Translations under genes and position numbers: made by a program
Shown here: piece by piece, positions 59,601 through 64,000 of the stretch
Layout of the letters: each line of letters starts with the position of its first letter
Numbering within the stretch: position 1 is the stretch's first letter
The notes under the pieces: model-generated
Told to the model about the DNA's origin: nothing
The model's input: only the letters and a program-made list of their open reading frames with translations
Databases searched by the model: none
NCBI GenBank assembly: GCA_017591395.1
Contig: WEDG01007613.1
Location: 35,327 to 99,326, forward strand
From: Schistocephalus solidus
Lineage: Eukaryota > Platyhelminthes > Cestoda > Diphyllobothriidea > Diphyllobothriidae
Direction: 5' to 3'
DNA: 64,000 nt

Positions 59601-60721
59601 CAGCACAATTAATATTAAAACCCTATTCGTGTATATAAGAAGGAATGAAAGCGATGTTGTAAGGATAAACGTGCGATCACCGGGACAGTACGTGTGGTAG
59701 CCACAGTTTGCGGTCTGATACAGGAGGCCATCCTCAGAGACTGTGGGCAGAGGCATCAAATGAGCGATTTTATTGGTGCATCGACCTCTCCCCTCCCTTT
59801 CTACAAAAGCCGTCCATCTGTTGTTGCATCCTCACAGCCTCTGATGATGGCCTCGTGCACGAGACCGAACACTCAGGCTTATACACGTACTGTCCCAGTG
59901 ATTGCACGTACGTCCGCTTAGCTATATCCCAGAAGTTCAGTCAGCATTTCATGAGACAGCCCATCTACTTTAAATGCCCGAAAGTTCGTAAAAGACTTTG
60001 GCGAACAGGCGGTAACATCAAGAGAGGGGGCGGCGGTAAGAAACACAGGACATGGCAGTAAAGCAAGCGGCTAAAGTATCGCGTTGGAGAAGATGCTGGA
60101 GTGCGCCAACGACACAAACAGCAAAAAAAGAGGGAAGAAAAATAGCAGACAAGAAAGGCAGCAGGCACCGACAGCGGCAGCGTAACCAACCTTGCCAAAA
60201 GCAGCGCGAAAATGACGCCGACCAGGCAGAGGAGAACTAGGAGCCAAAAAAGGCTCTGGCGCATAGCGTCGAGTCGTGGTCGTGACTGAAACTCCGTCCA
60301 GAACTGGGAGTCCACCAGGGGGCAGAAGAGGTCCTTACGCAGGTCCGGGCAACCGACCAGGAGGTTGGATGCGGCAGAGCAGGCAGAGGGAGGGTGTGAG
60401 GAGGCATCTGAGAGCAGGGGGCCCCCGACAGAACTACGGGTGGGGGCATCGAGGCTGCAACCGAGACACTCGACGGTGGACTCGCTGTCGTCGGCTCCGT
60501 CAAATGGCCAGGAAAGGTGGGCTGGAGTGTTGGAGTGCTGCTGCTGCCGTTGCTGGTGGTCTAGATGGCAGCTGTGGAGTAGCTGATGCAGCCGTGAGAC
60601 AGCACTATCATGTGAGAAGAGGGATGGCAGAGACCACTGCGCACCAAAGGAGAGACCCTGTCCGCTCTTTTGTAGTCGTGAAGTCATTAAATCCGGAGAG
60701 TCCGTGCCAGTTGATGGTGCA
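26719..60721 (-). CDS. membrane adenylate cyclase-like protein, 3' part (17 exons), divergent C2 domain
   Basis: Exons in transcript order: 60187-60721, 49891-49977, 38605-38906, 35282-35432, 34700-35197, 34486-34609, 33380-33795, 32677-32928, 32392-32572, 32010-32314, 31372-31919, 29239-29443, 29053-29149, 28578-28960, 28151-28461, 27701-28065, 26719-27602, stop TAA at 26719-26721. Every junction keeps phase, giving about 1880 residues. Order: Ser-rich linker, TM7-8, TM9-10 with an N-glycosylation-type NAST loop, TM11-12, C2 cyclase domain, then a tail of about 1180 residues. Membrane cyclases make cAMP from ATP using paired C1 and C2 domains; C1 and TM1-6 must lie beyond the right edge. C2 lacks the usual adenine- and transition-state-binding residues, so catalysis is doubtful. 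The mammalian type cannot be assigned. The first three introns are 3-11 kb and full of repeats; the rest are compact. Confidence 0.85.
29700..30330. mobile_element. Penelope-like RT and endonuclease fragments in inverted arrangement
   Basis: Minus strand, 29806-30189: LPFLDVLVCHLPDGKMATAV, YRKPTNTSKWVT and LHHANRHTGRDEASV, which match the segment after the RT palm of Penelope-like elements. Plus strand, 30112-30330: MGHVFNFDAIEIVGQGED, RQVKEAWISTDRSVNRHS, which match the C-terminal end of their GIY-YIG endonuclease (compare EFLEAWYSCAGSINRHVD at 53125-53180). The two parts abut or overlap in opposite orientation inside the cyclase intron 29444-31371. Confidence 0.75.
30331..31371. other. rest of cyclase intron, possible element tail
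   Basis: Two similar stretches, GAGCATGACTGTTCAGGC near 30437 and AAGCATGACTGCTGAGGC near 30785, each followed by CTGAAGATxGG, suggest a duplicated non-coding tail of the neighbouring retroelement. Plus-strand open frames here have no recognisable motif. Confidence 0.4.
32929..33379 (-). other. cyclase intron, 451 bp
   Basis: Donor GTAGGT, acceptor TTTTTGCAG (minus strand). No repeat or other feature seen. Confidence 0.6.
33380..35197 (-). CDS. cyclase C2 homology domain (3 exons)
   Basis: LLANCAPRHNLVDLLDP and VSQGYDDTGVMAVSI match the LLxNxLPxHV and SQSYDxVGVMFASI start of class III cyclase domains. Next come LNKLICLIDDLASC, LLKVYCVGPTLVFASGL (against KIKTIGSTYMAASGL), HLAYFAQLLKRVFDEL, and LHVGPTIMGIVGQARPKLVV (against INHGPVIAGVIGARRPQYDI). 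By this alignment the adenine-contacting Asp is Val, the conserved Asn is Arg, the Arg is Cys and the Lys of KTIG is Tyr. The later KGKG-like turn reads LDGDCG. The domain is split over exons 34700-35197, 34486-34609 and 33380-33795. It is C2 by position (after TM12), but lacks the usual catalytic residues. Confidence 0.9.
33796..34485 (-). other. cyclase intron, 690 bp
   Basis: Donor GTATGT, acceptor CCTTTTAG on the minus strand, splitting the glycine codon just before LHVGPT. No other feature seen. Confidence 0.6.
35282..60721 (-). CDS. cyclase linker and second transmembrane set (4 exons)
   Basis: Exon 60187-60721 holds a Ser/Pro/His-rich cytoplasmic linker, then EFQSRPRLDAMRQS and a hydrophobic run SLFWLLVLLCLVGVIFALLL (TM7). 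Exon 49891-49977 adds CLAFTLLILLASALLVT (TM8). Exon 38605-38906 adds an acidic loop, MLPACLALLFPLLVSDSL (TM9), CMVGILAGLFSLLHLASIAW (TM10) and the loop NASTPPEP. Exon 35282-35432 adds SLLWAHVFADFTFAHLVFVL (TM11/12) and WQARKLNLWTDNW leading into C2. The phase-0 joins at 49977/49891/38906 and the 2+1 join at 38605/35432 support this order. The donor of the first exon is chosen by frame (GTTACG, weak); GTTGGT four bases earlier would break the frame. Confidence 0.75.
36110..36320. repeat. family C repeat copy
   Basis: TGGCTACTTAAGTAGTATGAAA, GGCGGTCCGAAAAAGGG, GGCGGCATCTTACTGTGACTG, AAAACCCTACTTAAGTAA and CAGAATTTCGGC follow in the same order as in 56180-56400, with shorter partial matches near 49300-49380 and 59050-59110. 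Confidence 0.75.
38240..38273. repeat. perfect 15-bp hairpin
   Basis: CTTTCTGGCTGTCTG, four-base loop GTTG, then CAGACAGCCAGAAAG. Perfect pairing. It lies in the cyclase intron 35433-38604; no T-tract or other context suggests a terminator. Confidence 0.9.
39318..39420. repeat. family C fragment
   Basis: AAAATGACTACTTAAGTAGTG and AAATTT, then an AT-rich run and CATGTTAAAAACCATCCTCTC, closely matching 37355-37455 (TGACTACTTAAGTAGTGTGAAA ... GTGTTCACAACCATCCTCAC). Confidence 0.75.
40935..41796 (-). other. unassigned overlapping open frames
   Basis: Two minus-strand frames of 143 and 158 codons overlap at 41320-41366. The upstream one has a hydrophobic piece (NLRTATLVLVWAVSAVTGG) that could mimic a membrane segment and lies in the intron between the TM8 and TM9 exons of the cyclase. 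But the flanking exons already join in phase 0 and no good splice borders frame it. No family recognised; probably chance. Confidence 0.2.
44887..45050. repeat. (CTT/TTTC)n polypyrimidine tract
   Basis: About 160 bp of almost pure C/T made of TTC, TTTC and TTTTTC units. Open frames through it encode poly-Phe/Ser or poly-Arg/Lys and are not genes. A mirror-like polypyrimidine tract of this size could adopt triplex structure. Confidence 0.95.
45215..45490 (+). repeat. telomere-like dispersed repeat, second copy
   Basis: Variants of TTTAGGGTT, AAGGTTTAGGG and GGATTTAGGGTTGG to about 45360, then TTCTCGTGCCTTGTTTAAGG and GGCCATTTAAGTAAGCC, paralleling 3045-3215. Confidence 0.6.
46650..48330 (-). 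repeat. family B composite, 1.7 kb
   Basis: Modules in minus orientation: 46650-47019 (CACACA start, CCGTTTAGGGG end), 47020-47440 (long variant with CATTAAGAAGGAGCC), 47441-47820 (GCACCGTGATAGTTTCAAGCG onward), then 47821-48330 with a further truncated unit and another complete short unit ending GTTTAGGGGGGCACGCACGCACACACA. Same order as 13265-14430. Confidence 0.87.
48966..49016 (+). promoter_or_regulatory. tRNA-like internal RNA polymerase III promoter of family T
   Basis: A-box-like GACTCAATGGTAGAGCG and B-box GGTTCGAATCG (49006-49016) about 35 bp apart. Other copies have the cleaner TGGCTCAATGG and GGTTCGAATCC (minus strand at 51120-51185 and 63855-63915). The cloverleaf does not close well: the anticodon-stem bases do not pair. 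I therefore call it a tRNA-derived promoter, not a tRNA gene. Confidence 0.7.
49041..49110 (+). ncRNA. candidate hammerhead-like motif in family T
   Basis: CTGATGA (49051-49057), hairpin GGCT-AATA-AGCC, then GAAA (49072-49075), a possible small helix GGCC/GGTC and a CTC at the expected cleavage position (ending 49091). Helix I would pair GACTGG-type sequence before CTGATGA with CCTTGTC after it; this copy has GGCTGG. Against it: the first pair of helix II is C-A instead of G-C. The motif recurs in every well-kept family T copy. Candidate only. Confidence 0.27.
49118..49240 (+). repeat. family T head joined after a tail
   Basis: Directly after GGTTCCATTTCATCATATGC runs the head: TAAACGTCGCTATGCGACC, GAGCTCCAGGGCACAACGG, CATGTTCCTTAAGCAGATCGG, GTGAGCCCCACACTATCAT, then a short TA run and the beginning of another unit (GGAACCGACAAAGACAA). 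Confidence 0.85.
49390..49570 (-). repeat. family B fragment
   Basis: GACGGTGTCCAGCGTGTGCTCC, GGTGGTGCAGGGACCGTGAG, CATCTACCTCACTACC and GTGTCAAGAAAGAGCCAAGAAG match family B with about 80% identity by eye. Confidence 0.7.
50040..50290 (-). repeat. old, diverged family T copy
   Basis: CCGGCCCAGACGAAGGAAAC, ATTTCTGGCTTATTAGTCG, then CGCTCTAACCGACGACACAAGG and GGTACTTATCGATCGG. It groups with 6629-6860 by sharing the TCCACGCTCTAACCG and CTTGCCGG variants. The core box is CTGATTA here. Confidence 0.7.
51031..51545. repeat. two family T units in inverted arrangement
   Basis: 51031-51336 reads on the minus strand as head, tRNA-like, body, tail. 51337-51545 reads on the plus strand as tRNA end, body with CTGATGA (51366-51372) and GAAA (51387-51390), tail GTCGGTTCCACC, then head. 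Head sequences 51229-51337 and 51426-51532 form a palindrome with about 105-bp arms. A (TA)n run follows. Confidence 0.92.
51543..51588. repeat. (TA)n tract between family T and Penelope copy 1
   Basis: About 22 TA units directly between the family T head (CACACTCTCA) and the truncated 5' end of the Penelope-like element. Confidence 0.97.
51812..52468 (+). pseudogene. Penelope-like reverse transcriptase, copy 1
   Basis: ARAYGLPKVHKPDVPLR, SFDVVAPFYSIPHDLA (palm motif A, Asp kept), GIPMGSPISGLLAELVL (motif B) and WLRYVDDTFVVI (motif C, catalytic YVDD kept) are diagnostic of Penelope RT. The frame is lost near 52420. The continuation QFTREEAVGDSLPFLDVKN is in the next frame (from 52395), followed by further shifts through the thumb to about 52780. 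Confidence 0.93.
52788..53366 (+). pseudogene. Penelope GIY-YIG endonuclease domain, copy 1
   Basis: KDPIPKNQQTNVIYRIPC-type lead, CANCSCVYIGHTGRRLGTRI (Cys pair plus the YIG half), NEHKLAVRRRD, HALECDHRFNWDETEV and GAREFLEAWYSCAGSINRH. This is the nicking endonuclease found C-terminal to RT in Penelope elements. The catalytic Arg (in GRRLGTR) and the Glu (in LEAWYS) appear present. The frame is open to a TGA just after LAHNLT, then the terminal repeat follows. Confidence 0.9.
53349..53573 (+). repeat. Penelope terminal repeat (pLTR) of copy 1
   Basis: From GCTCACAATCTAACATGACTC to TCTGATCTACAACATATAT. It matches 63447-63677 on the minus strand over its length (about 85-90% by eye). It can fold: TCACGCCAGCC with GGTTGGTGTGA, and CGAGTACAACTCG. 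Confidence 0.9.
53567..53612. repeat. imperfect (TA)n tract
   Basis: TA units interrupted by AAATA, immediately after the Penelope terminal repeat and before a family B fragment. Confidence 0.95.
53616..53770 (-). repeat. family B fragment
   Basis: AGTTCCACTGTCGTAATCCGACG, ATGTCCACCGTAGGCTCC, AGTTTTAAGAGATAATAGAC and GCATCTACCGTGGTC follow the family B order; truncated after CTTGCCCGCCTGTGCCC. Confidence 0.8.
55285..55745 (-). repeat. family B copy
   Basis: CGACAGTTAGACCGTCGATTCC, GCGTGGATTAGTTTAAAGGG, ATAGTAGACACGCGCTGC, CGGTGTCATGACAGAGTC, AGCATATCCCACGGAGTGGG, CATTTGTTATGGAAGCTC and ACCCCTTCTAGGGGGCACC. Complete short unit with some of the long-variant sequence. Confidence 0.82.
56180..56400. 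repeat. family C copy
   Basis: ATCCTACTTAAGTAGC, GAAAGACGGCCGAAAAAAGAAG, CGACATCTTGAAGTGACTG, AAATATCGGAGTATTATGCTGC and CAGAATTTCGGCTGACATTTC parallel 36110-36320. Confidence 0.78.
59050..59600. repeat. family C-related region
   Basis: TTTCATGAAATGTTGGCTG, CATGTAAGTAGTATGCATC and ATTTCACTGAAATATCACAGG recall family C. The middle resembles 37540-37620 (CAATTCTC(G/C)AATAA, then CA(C/G)TTGCA). Confidence 0.55.
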
Positions 60722-61250
60722 CTTAAAAAGGCGAAAGGGAAAAACACATTAGCTGAGAGGATAGACAGCGACAAAAAAACCATTGGTGGGCGAGGGGGGA
60801 GCGGGAGAAAGGTCCCAGCTCTTTGTGCTGAAGGATGGAGGGGGATGGAGGATCAGTAAAAATTAACGAGCGGAACACGATTACTGCTCGAAAAACCTTG
60901 CTGTTTTTAGTACATCGACTCGAAATGCGCGGCTGCCTGCAGGCATCCTAGGTGCAACGGGACGCTAATGACCGTGACCGTAAGGAGCTGGATATGCATT
61001 TTATATGGCATGCGTCCTCTGAAACGACATTCGTTAACACCAGTAGCAACCCAGCGGGTCGAACAAGACTTCAACCACGAGAGTGAGGGTGAGGTGCTCA
61101 CTTGTCATGCTTATGAACCTCACTTCCTAAGGTACAAGAAAAGCCTATGGCATACTGACGATAGATAATGATGGTAAACAGCTATCTTCGCCTCCCTAGT
61201 AAGTACCCTAATGACAGATAGACAAGCGTTTATCAACGAATATATATCTA
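60722..61250. other. upstream intron of the cyclase, nothing recognised
   Basis: Begins at the acceptor CCTTTTTAAG (minus strand) of exon 60187-60721. No feature seen. Confidence 0.5.
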
Positions 61251-61256
61251 AAATTC

Positions 61257-61731
61257 AAGCGAAAATGCGCGTTCCCGGGCATAAAGCATAAGAAGAGGCG
61301 ATCACGGGAACAGTAAGTGCTGACTCAAGCGCTTCGCGCCCGAAAATATTGCTAATAGAAGCGAAGATGCGCGTTCCCGGAAATAAATGAGAAGAAGAAG
61401 AGGCGATCACGGGAACCATGTTTATATTGTCCTGACGTTTCAAAAGCAAACAAGAGTCCATCACCGGAGGTTGGTTCTGTACGGCGCCTCACAGTATTTA
61501 TGGGTGCTGAACATGCTGGCGTTCAGCTGGCTTTACGGCTATTCGTGCAGGATGCATTGCGGGGGGTGGGGTGGGAGAGAGTTAATGGCTGTACTGAGGG
61601 TCCGTGCTTTTTGTATGATTTGTTTATGCCTATTGTTCCTGTGATCGCCTCTTCTTCTGATTTATGCCCGGGACGCGCATTTTCGCTTCAATTAGCAATA
61701 TTTTCAGGCGCAGAGCGCTGGAGTCAGCACG
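61257..61731. repeat. foldback repeat with direct and inverted arms
   Basis: Two direct copies of GCGCGTTCCCGG ... GAGGCGATCACGGGAAC (61257-61313 and 61359-61418). A reverse-complement copy lies at 61634-61731 (GTTCCTGTGATCGCCTC ... GGACGCGCATTTTCGCTTC), including TTAGCAATATTTTC against GAAAATATTGCTAA. The loop is about 215 bp. Confidence 0.88.
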
Positions 61732-61879
61732 CCGAAGGGAAATCACTGCCCTTCGCGTGTCTTCAACGCATGCGTAAATCGAATTCTTCACAGATGCCTC
61801 GACAAGCGTGTGCTACCGAAGAGCCTGTCCTACAAGCCACCGGTGAAAACAAAGCTGGCGAAGCAATGAGTGATGAATG

Positions 61880-62190
61880 ACAAGTGCTCTTATCCAGGAC
61901 TGTCAGTTGAGTCTGCAGAAATACAGAAGTTTTGAGCCAGATTATTCCGAAGTGTTTAGAGCTCGGAGGAGAAACCCTGTATCATTACTGGACCGAGTAA
62001 TCAACAATCGAACCAGAGAACTGCGACCTAGACGAGATATGGAGCTGACAATTAAATTCCGAAAGTTAAGTTCCACCACGCAAGATCACGGCAAGACGCT
62101 GGTCCACAATTAAACCTCCAAAGAACTGACACCGGCGCAGTTTCAAGTGCTAAAACATGCAGCATTTTTCAACACTGCGGATGCCGAATT
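61880..62190 (+). mobile_element. fragment of a second Penelope-like family
   Basis: Plus-strand reading gives SKELTPAQFQVLKHAAFFNT followed by ADA, the pattern of the N-terminal region in some flatworm Penelope proteins as I recall them, preceded by an in-frame TAA. It is cut at about 62185, where minus-strand Penelope copy 2 begins, so the two elements are joined at a sharp boundary. Confidence 0.5.
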
Positions 62191-63676
62191 GACAGAAGTT
62201 TCTAAGGCAGAGTTTGAGCAGTTCTATAACATGCTGCGTTTGAATTTCAACGGGATTGTCCTGTAGGCGTTGAGCGATGCATTCGATTGCCAAGTCGTGT
62301 GGTATGGAAGAAAACAAGACAACGACGTCGAAAGACAAGAGGTATTCATAAGTACTTATTCTGAGGCCTTTCATCCTTTGGAGTAATGTGTGAGAGTTGT
62401 TAATGCTGTATTCGGATCCATGCGTTAGCTGCTTCAGGTGCCTGTACAACCACTTAACTATATTGTAAGAAGGTGATCCGATGAGTGGCTTTAAAATCCT
62501 CCGTGGGACATCCAGTTTATGCACTTTCGGTAGACCGTATGCGCGTGCGATACGGGGATCTCCGAGGGTCATAAACTTTGAGTCAGGTGAACTTATGACT
62601 TTCAGGTGAGAGAGCTCATTTAACTTTTTATTGATGGCCGCGGCTTGCTTTTTCGTGGGGTCTTCGGTAAGAAGAATGTAGGGCTCAATATCACTGAAGA
62701 TGTTGTTCGCCTTATTAACGTAGTCATCTTTATCAATAATGACAGTAGCGCCACCTTTTTCAGTGGGAAAAAAACAATAGTTTGCTCCGATTTCAGTGAT
62801 CGTAATCCTTACGCTTCTTCGGCAGGTAGGGTTTGCTGGCGTCTTTTTTGCCGGAGGATACCGGTGGCACAGCTGCGTATGTCTTCTGGAAGGGCAGAAG
62901 TCAGTAGAATGGATTCAAGACCGGCTAGGAAATTGGAAGTTGTAGTATCCATGGGATTGACTCCTAATCCCTTCGATAGGAGGTAGAGTTTAGCAGGCGA
63001 GAGATTCCTTTTAAAAAGGTTAACAACTCGAGTGGCCATGTTCTTTTTGGCCGTAGGGCACACCAGAGATTGGAGTTTCTCCTGGAGATCAACTCTCTTC
63101 TTCATTCTCACATCCTTGACGGTGGCGTTAATTCTTTTCTGTACATTTTTGAATACGTCTTCAGGTAGGGCTGAAGTGCCTTGAGATTTGACGTCAGTAA
63201 CTATTGGTGCGAATCTGCAAAGACGGTTGGGCACATCAGATATTCGAGCATTAAAAATGCGCCATCCGTATTTCCACGCAAGTGATCTACCAGTCTCATT
63301 CGGTAACGTCGGGTTGAAGCGAAGAGATTTCGGTAACACACTGTGATCGCGACAGCGAAGGAGAAAGTTCAGTTGTTCGAAGGTAGTCGTCTGTCTTTGT
63401 GCGAATTTCTCGCAACATCTGGTAAGAATAAGCGTTTGACGATCAAATATATGTTGTAGATCAGAGATGGTATGCAATCTGAGGTAATATAATGAAAATT
63501 GGAAGGGGTTCTTCGGAAAAAGCGAGTTATACTCGTGAATTTCCAAGCTGGTCACACCAACCCGCCGTCAGACGCAATAAATACTAGTGAGTGCTAGAAT
63601 TTCGCACTAGAAGGTTGGCGTGACAGGGCCGACAGACTGTTGGCTTGTGGAAAAGTGAGTCATTTTAGATTGTGAG

Positions 63677-63677
<1 letters not shown>
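62185..63677 (-). mobile_element. Penelope-like element, copy 2 (3'-truncated)
   Basis: Minus strand, starting with the terminal repeat at 63677. The reading frame runs TISDLQHIFDRQTLILTRC, ARISDVPNRLCRFAPIV, LESILLTSALPEDIRSC, TIVFFPTEKGGATVIIDKDD, AYGLPKVHKLDVPRR, SFDVVVLFSSIPHDLA and LLKLCLRNFCQF. It is cut at about 62185, before the YVDD motif. Within this stretch I see only one in-frame stop, TAA at 62809-62811, where copy 1 has CAA. The N-terminal region absent from copy 1 is complete here. Confidence 0.92.
63447..63677 (-). repeat. Penelope terminal repeat (pLTR) of copy 2
   Basis: Minus strand: GCTCACAATCTAAAATGACTC ... TCTGATCTACAACATAT, equivalent to 53349-53573. Here it precedes the coding part, whereas in copy 1 it follows it. 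Paired segments TCACGCCAACC and GGTTGGTGTGA are conserved. Confidence 0.9.

Positions 63678-63758
<81 letters not shown>
63678..63758. repeat. (TA)n tract
   Basis: About 40 TA units between Penelope copy 2 and a family T copy. Confidence 0.97.
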
Positions 63759-63761
<3 letters not shown>

Positions 63762-63766
63762 ATAGT

Positions 63767-63956
63767 GGAACCGACAAAGACAAGGGAGACCGGAATGGCC
63801 ATTTCTGGCCTATTAGCCGTCATCAGCCAGTCATACCCAATCCCAAGTGTGGCACACCTGGGATTCGAACCCACGACCTTTGGTAATTGAGTCGAACGCT
63901 CTACCATTGAGCCACCGGCTTGTTGTTTTGTCGGTTGCGATCGGGTATATGATCAT
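63767..63956 (-). repeat. family T copy
   Basis: Minus strand: tRNA-like part with TGGCTCAATGGTAGAGCG and GGTTCGAATCC, then CTGATGACGGCTAATAGGCC and GAAATGGCC, tail GTCGGTTCC at 63767-63776. The head is truncated (CGATCGGGTATATGATCATCC). Confidence 0.92.
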
Positions 63957-64000
63957 CCTCGGAGGTAAAATATTGTACCGCGCCTCACAGTATTTGTAGG
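63957..64000 (+). repeat. start of a second copy of the foldback loop sequence
   Basis: TACCGCGCCTCACAGTATTTGT matches TACGGCGCCTCACAGTATTTAT at 61479-61500, with GGAGGT upstream in both. It continues past the window edge. Confidence 0.7.

Larger units (their letters stand above)
49978..60186 (-). other. 10.2-kb cyclase intron
   Basis: Contains family T copies (50040-50290, 51031-51545), Penelope-like copy 1 (51589-53573), TA tracts, family B (53616-53770, 55285-55745) and family C (56180-56400, 59050-59600). Stretches 53771-55284 and 56401-59049 show no gene or repeat I can name. Confidence 0.55.

Noticed and set aside
63672..63907. Ile-Tyr repeat open frames at TA tracts (also 7276-7467)
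   Set aside because: Translation of (TA)n; not protein.
1..64000. CRISPR arrays, bacterial operons, riboswitches
   Set aside because: The spliced metazoan genes and repeat content make these inapplicable; no spaced direct-repeat array was seen.

Overview
Eukaryotic genomic DNA, almost certainly from a parasitic flatworm. My best guess is a diphyllobothriidean tapeworm (Spirometra/Diphyllobothrium type). Reasons: two spliced animal genes with GT..AG introns from about 80 bp to 11 kb, dense decayed retroelements (Penelope-like with GIY-YIG endonuclease, Ty3/gypsy), and dispersed repeats with an internal tRNA-like promoter. The genus is inference; the metazoan nature follows from the two genes.

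Layout. Positions 1-19916 (+ strand) hold the 3' two thirds of a SCAPER orthologue (S-phase cyclin A-associated protein in the ER). Seventeen exons are visible: charged coiled coil, a C2H2/matrin-type zinc finger, and the conserved helical C-terminal region. Its largest intron (12095-18160) is filled with repeats. Positions 19917-26718 are intergenic, with a 190-bp tandem duplication and a dead Ty3/gypsy fragment (22433-24540, minus strand). Positions 26719-60721 (minus strand) hold the 3' part of a membrane adenylate cyclase-like gene. I assembled 17 exons with every splice phase consistent: TM7-TM12, a C2 cyclase homology domain, and a C-terminal tail of about 1180 residues. SCAPER and the cyclase are convergent. 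The cyclase C2 domain keeps the fold signature but has lost the residues that bind adenine and stabilise the transition state.

The first cyclase introns (10.2, 11.0 and 3.2 kb) and the region 60722-64000 hold mobile DNA: two copies of one Penelope-like element (51589-53573 and 62185-63677) that share a terminal repeat of about 230 bp, a fragment of a second Penelope family, a foldback element, and several copies of three dispersed non-coding families. I call these family B (GC-rich composite units joined by CA runs), family C (AT-rich, with a CTACTTAAGTAG palindrome) and family T (about 330 bp, internal A/B boxes, arranged as head-to-tail junctions and large palindromes).

The most interesting item is family T. 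Downstream of its tRNA-like promoter lies a CTGATGA / hairpin / GAAA arrangement resembling a hammerhead ribozyme core, and its copies show both head-to-promoter and tail-to-head junctions, as expected of a multimeric or circular RNA intermediate. This parallels the schistosome hammerhead-bearing repeats but needs testing: helix II starts with a C-A mismatch. No CRISPR, bacterial operon or rRNA feature was seen, and no genuine tRNA gene.
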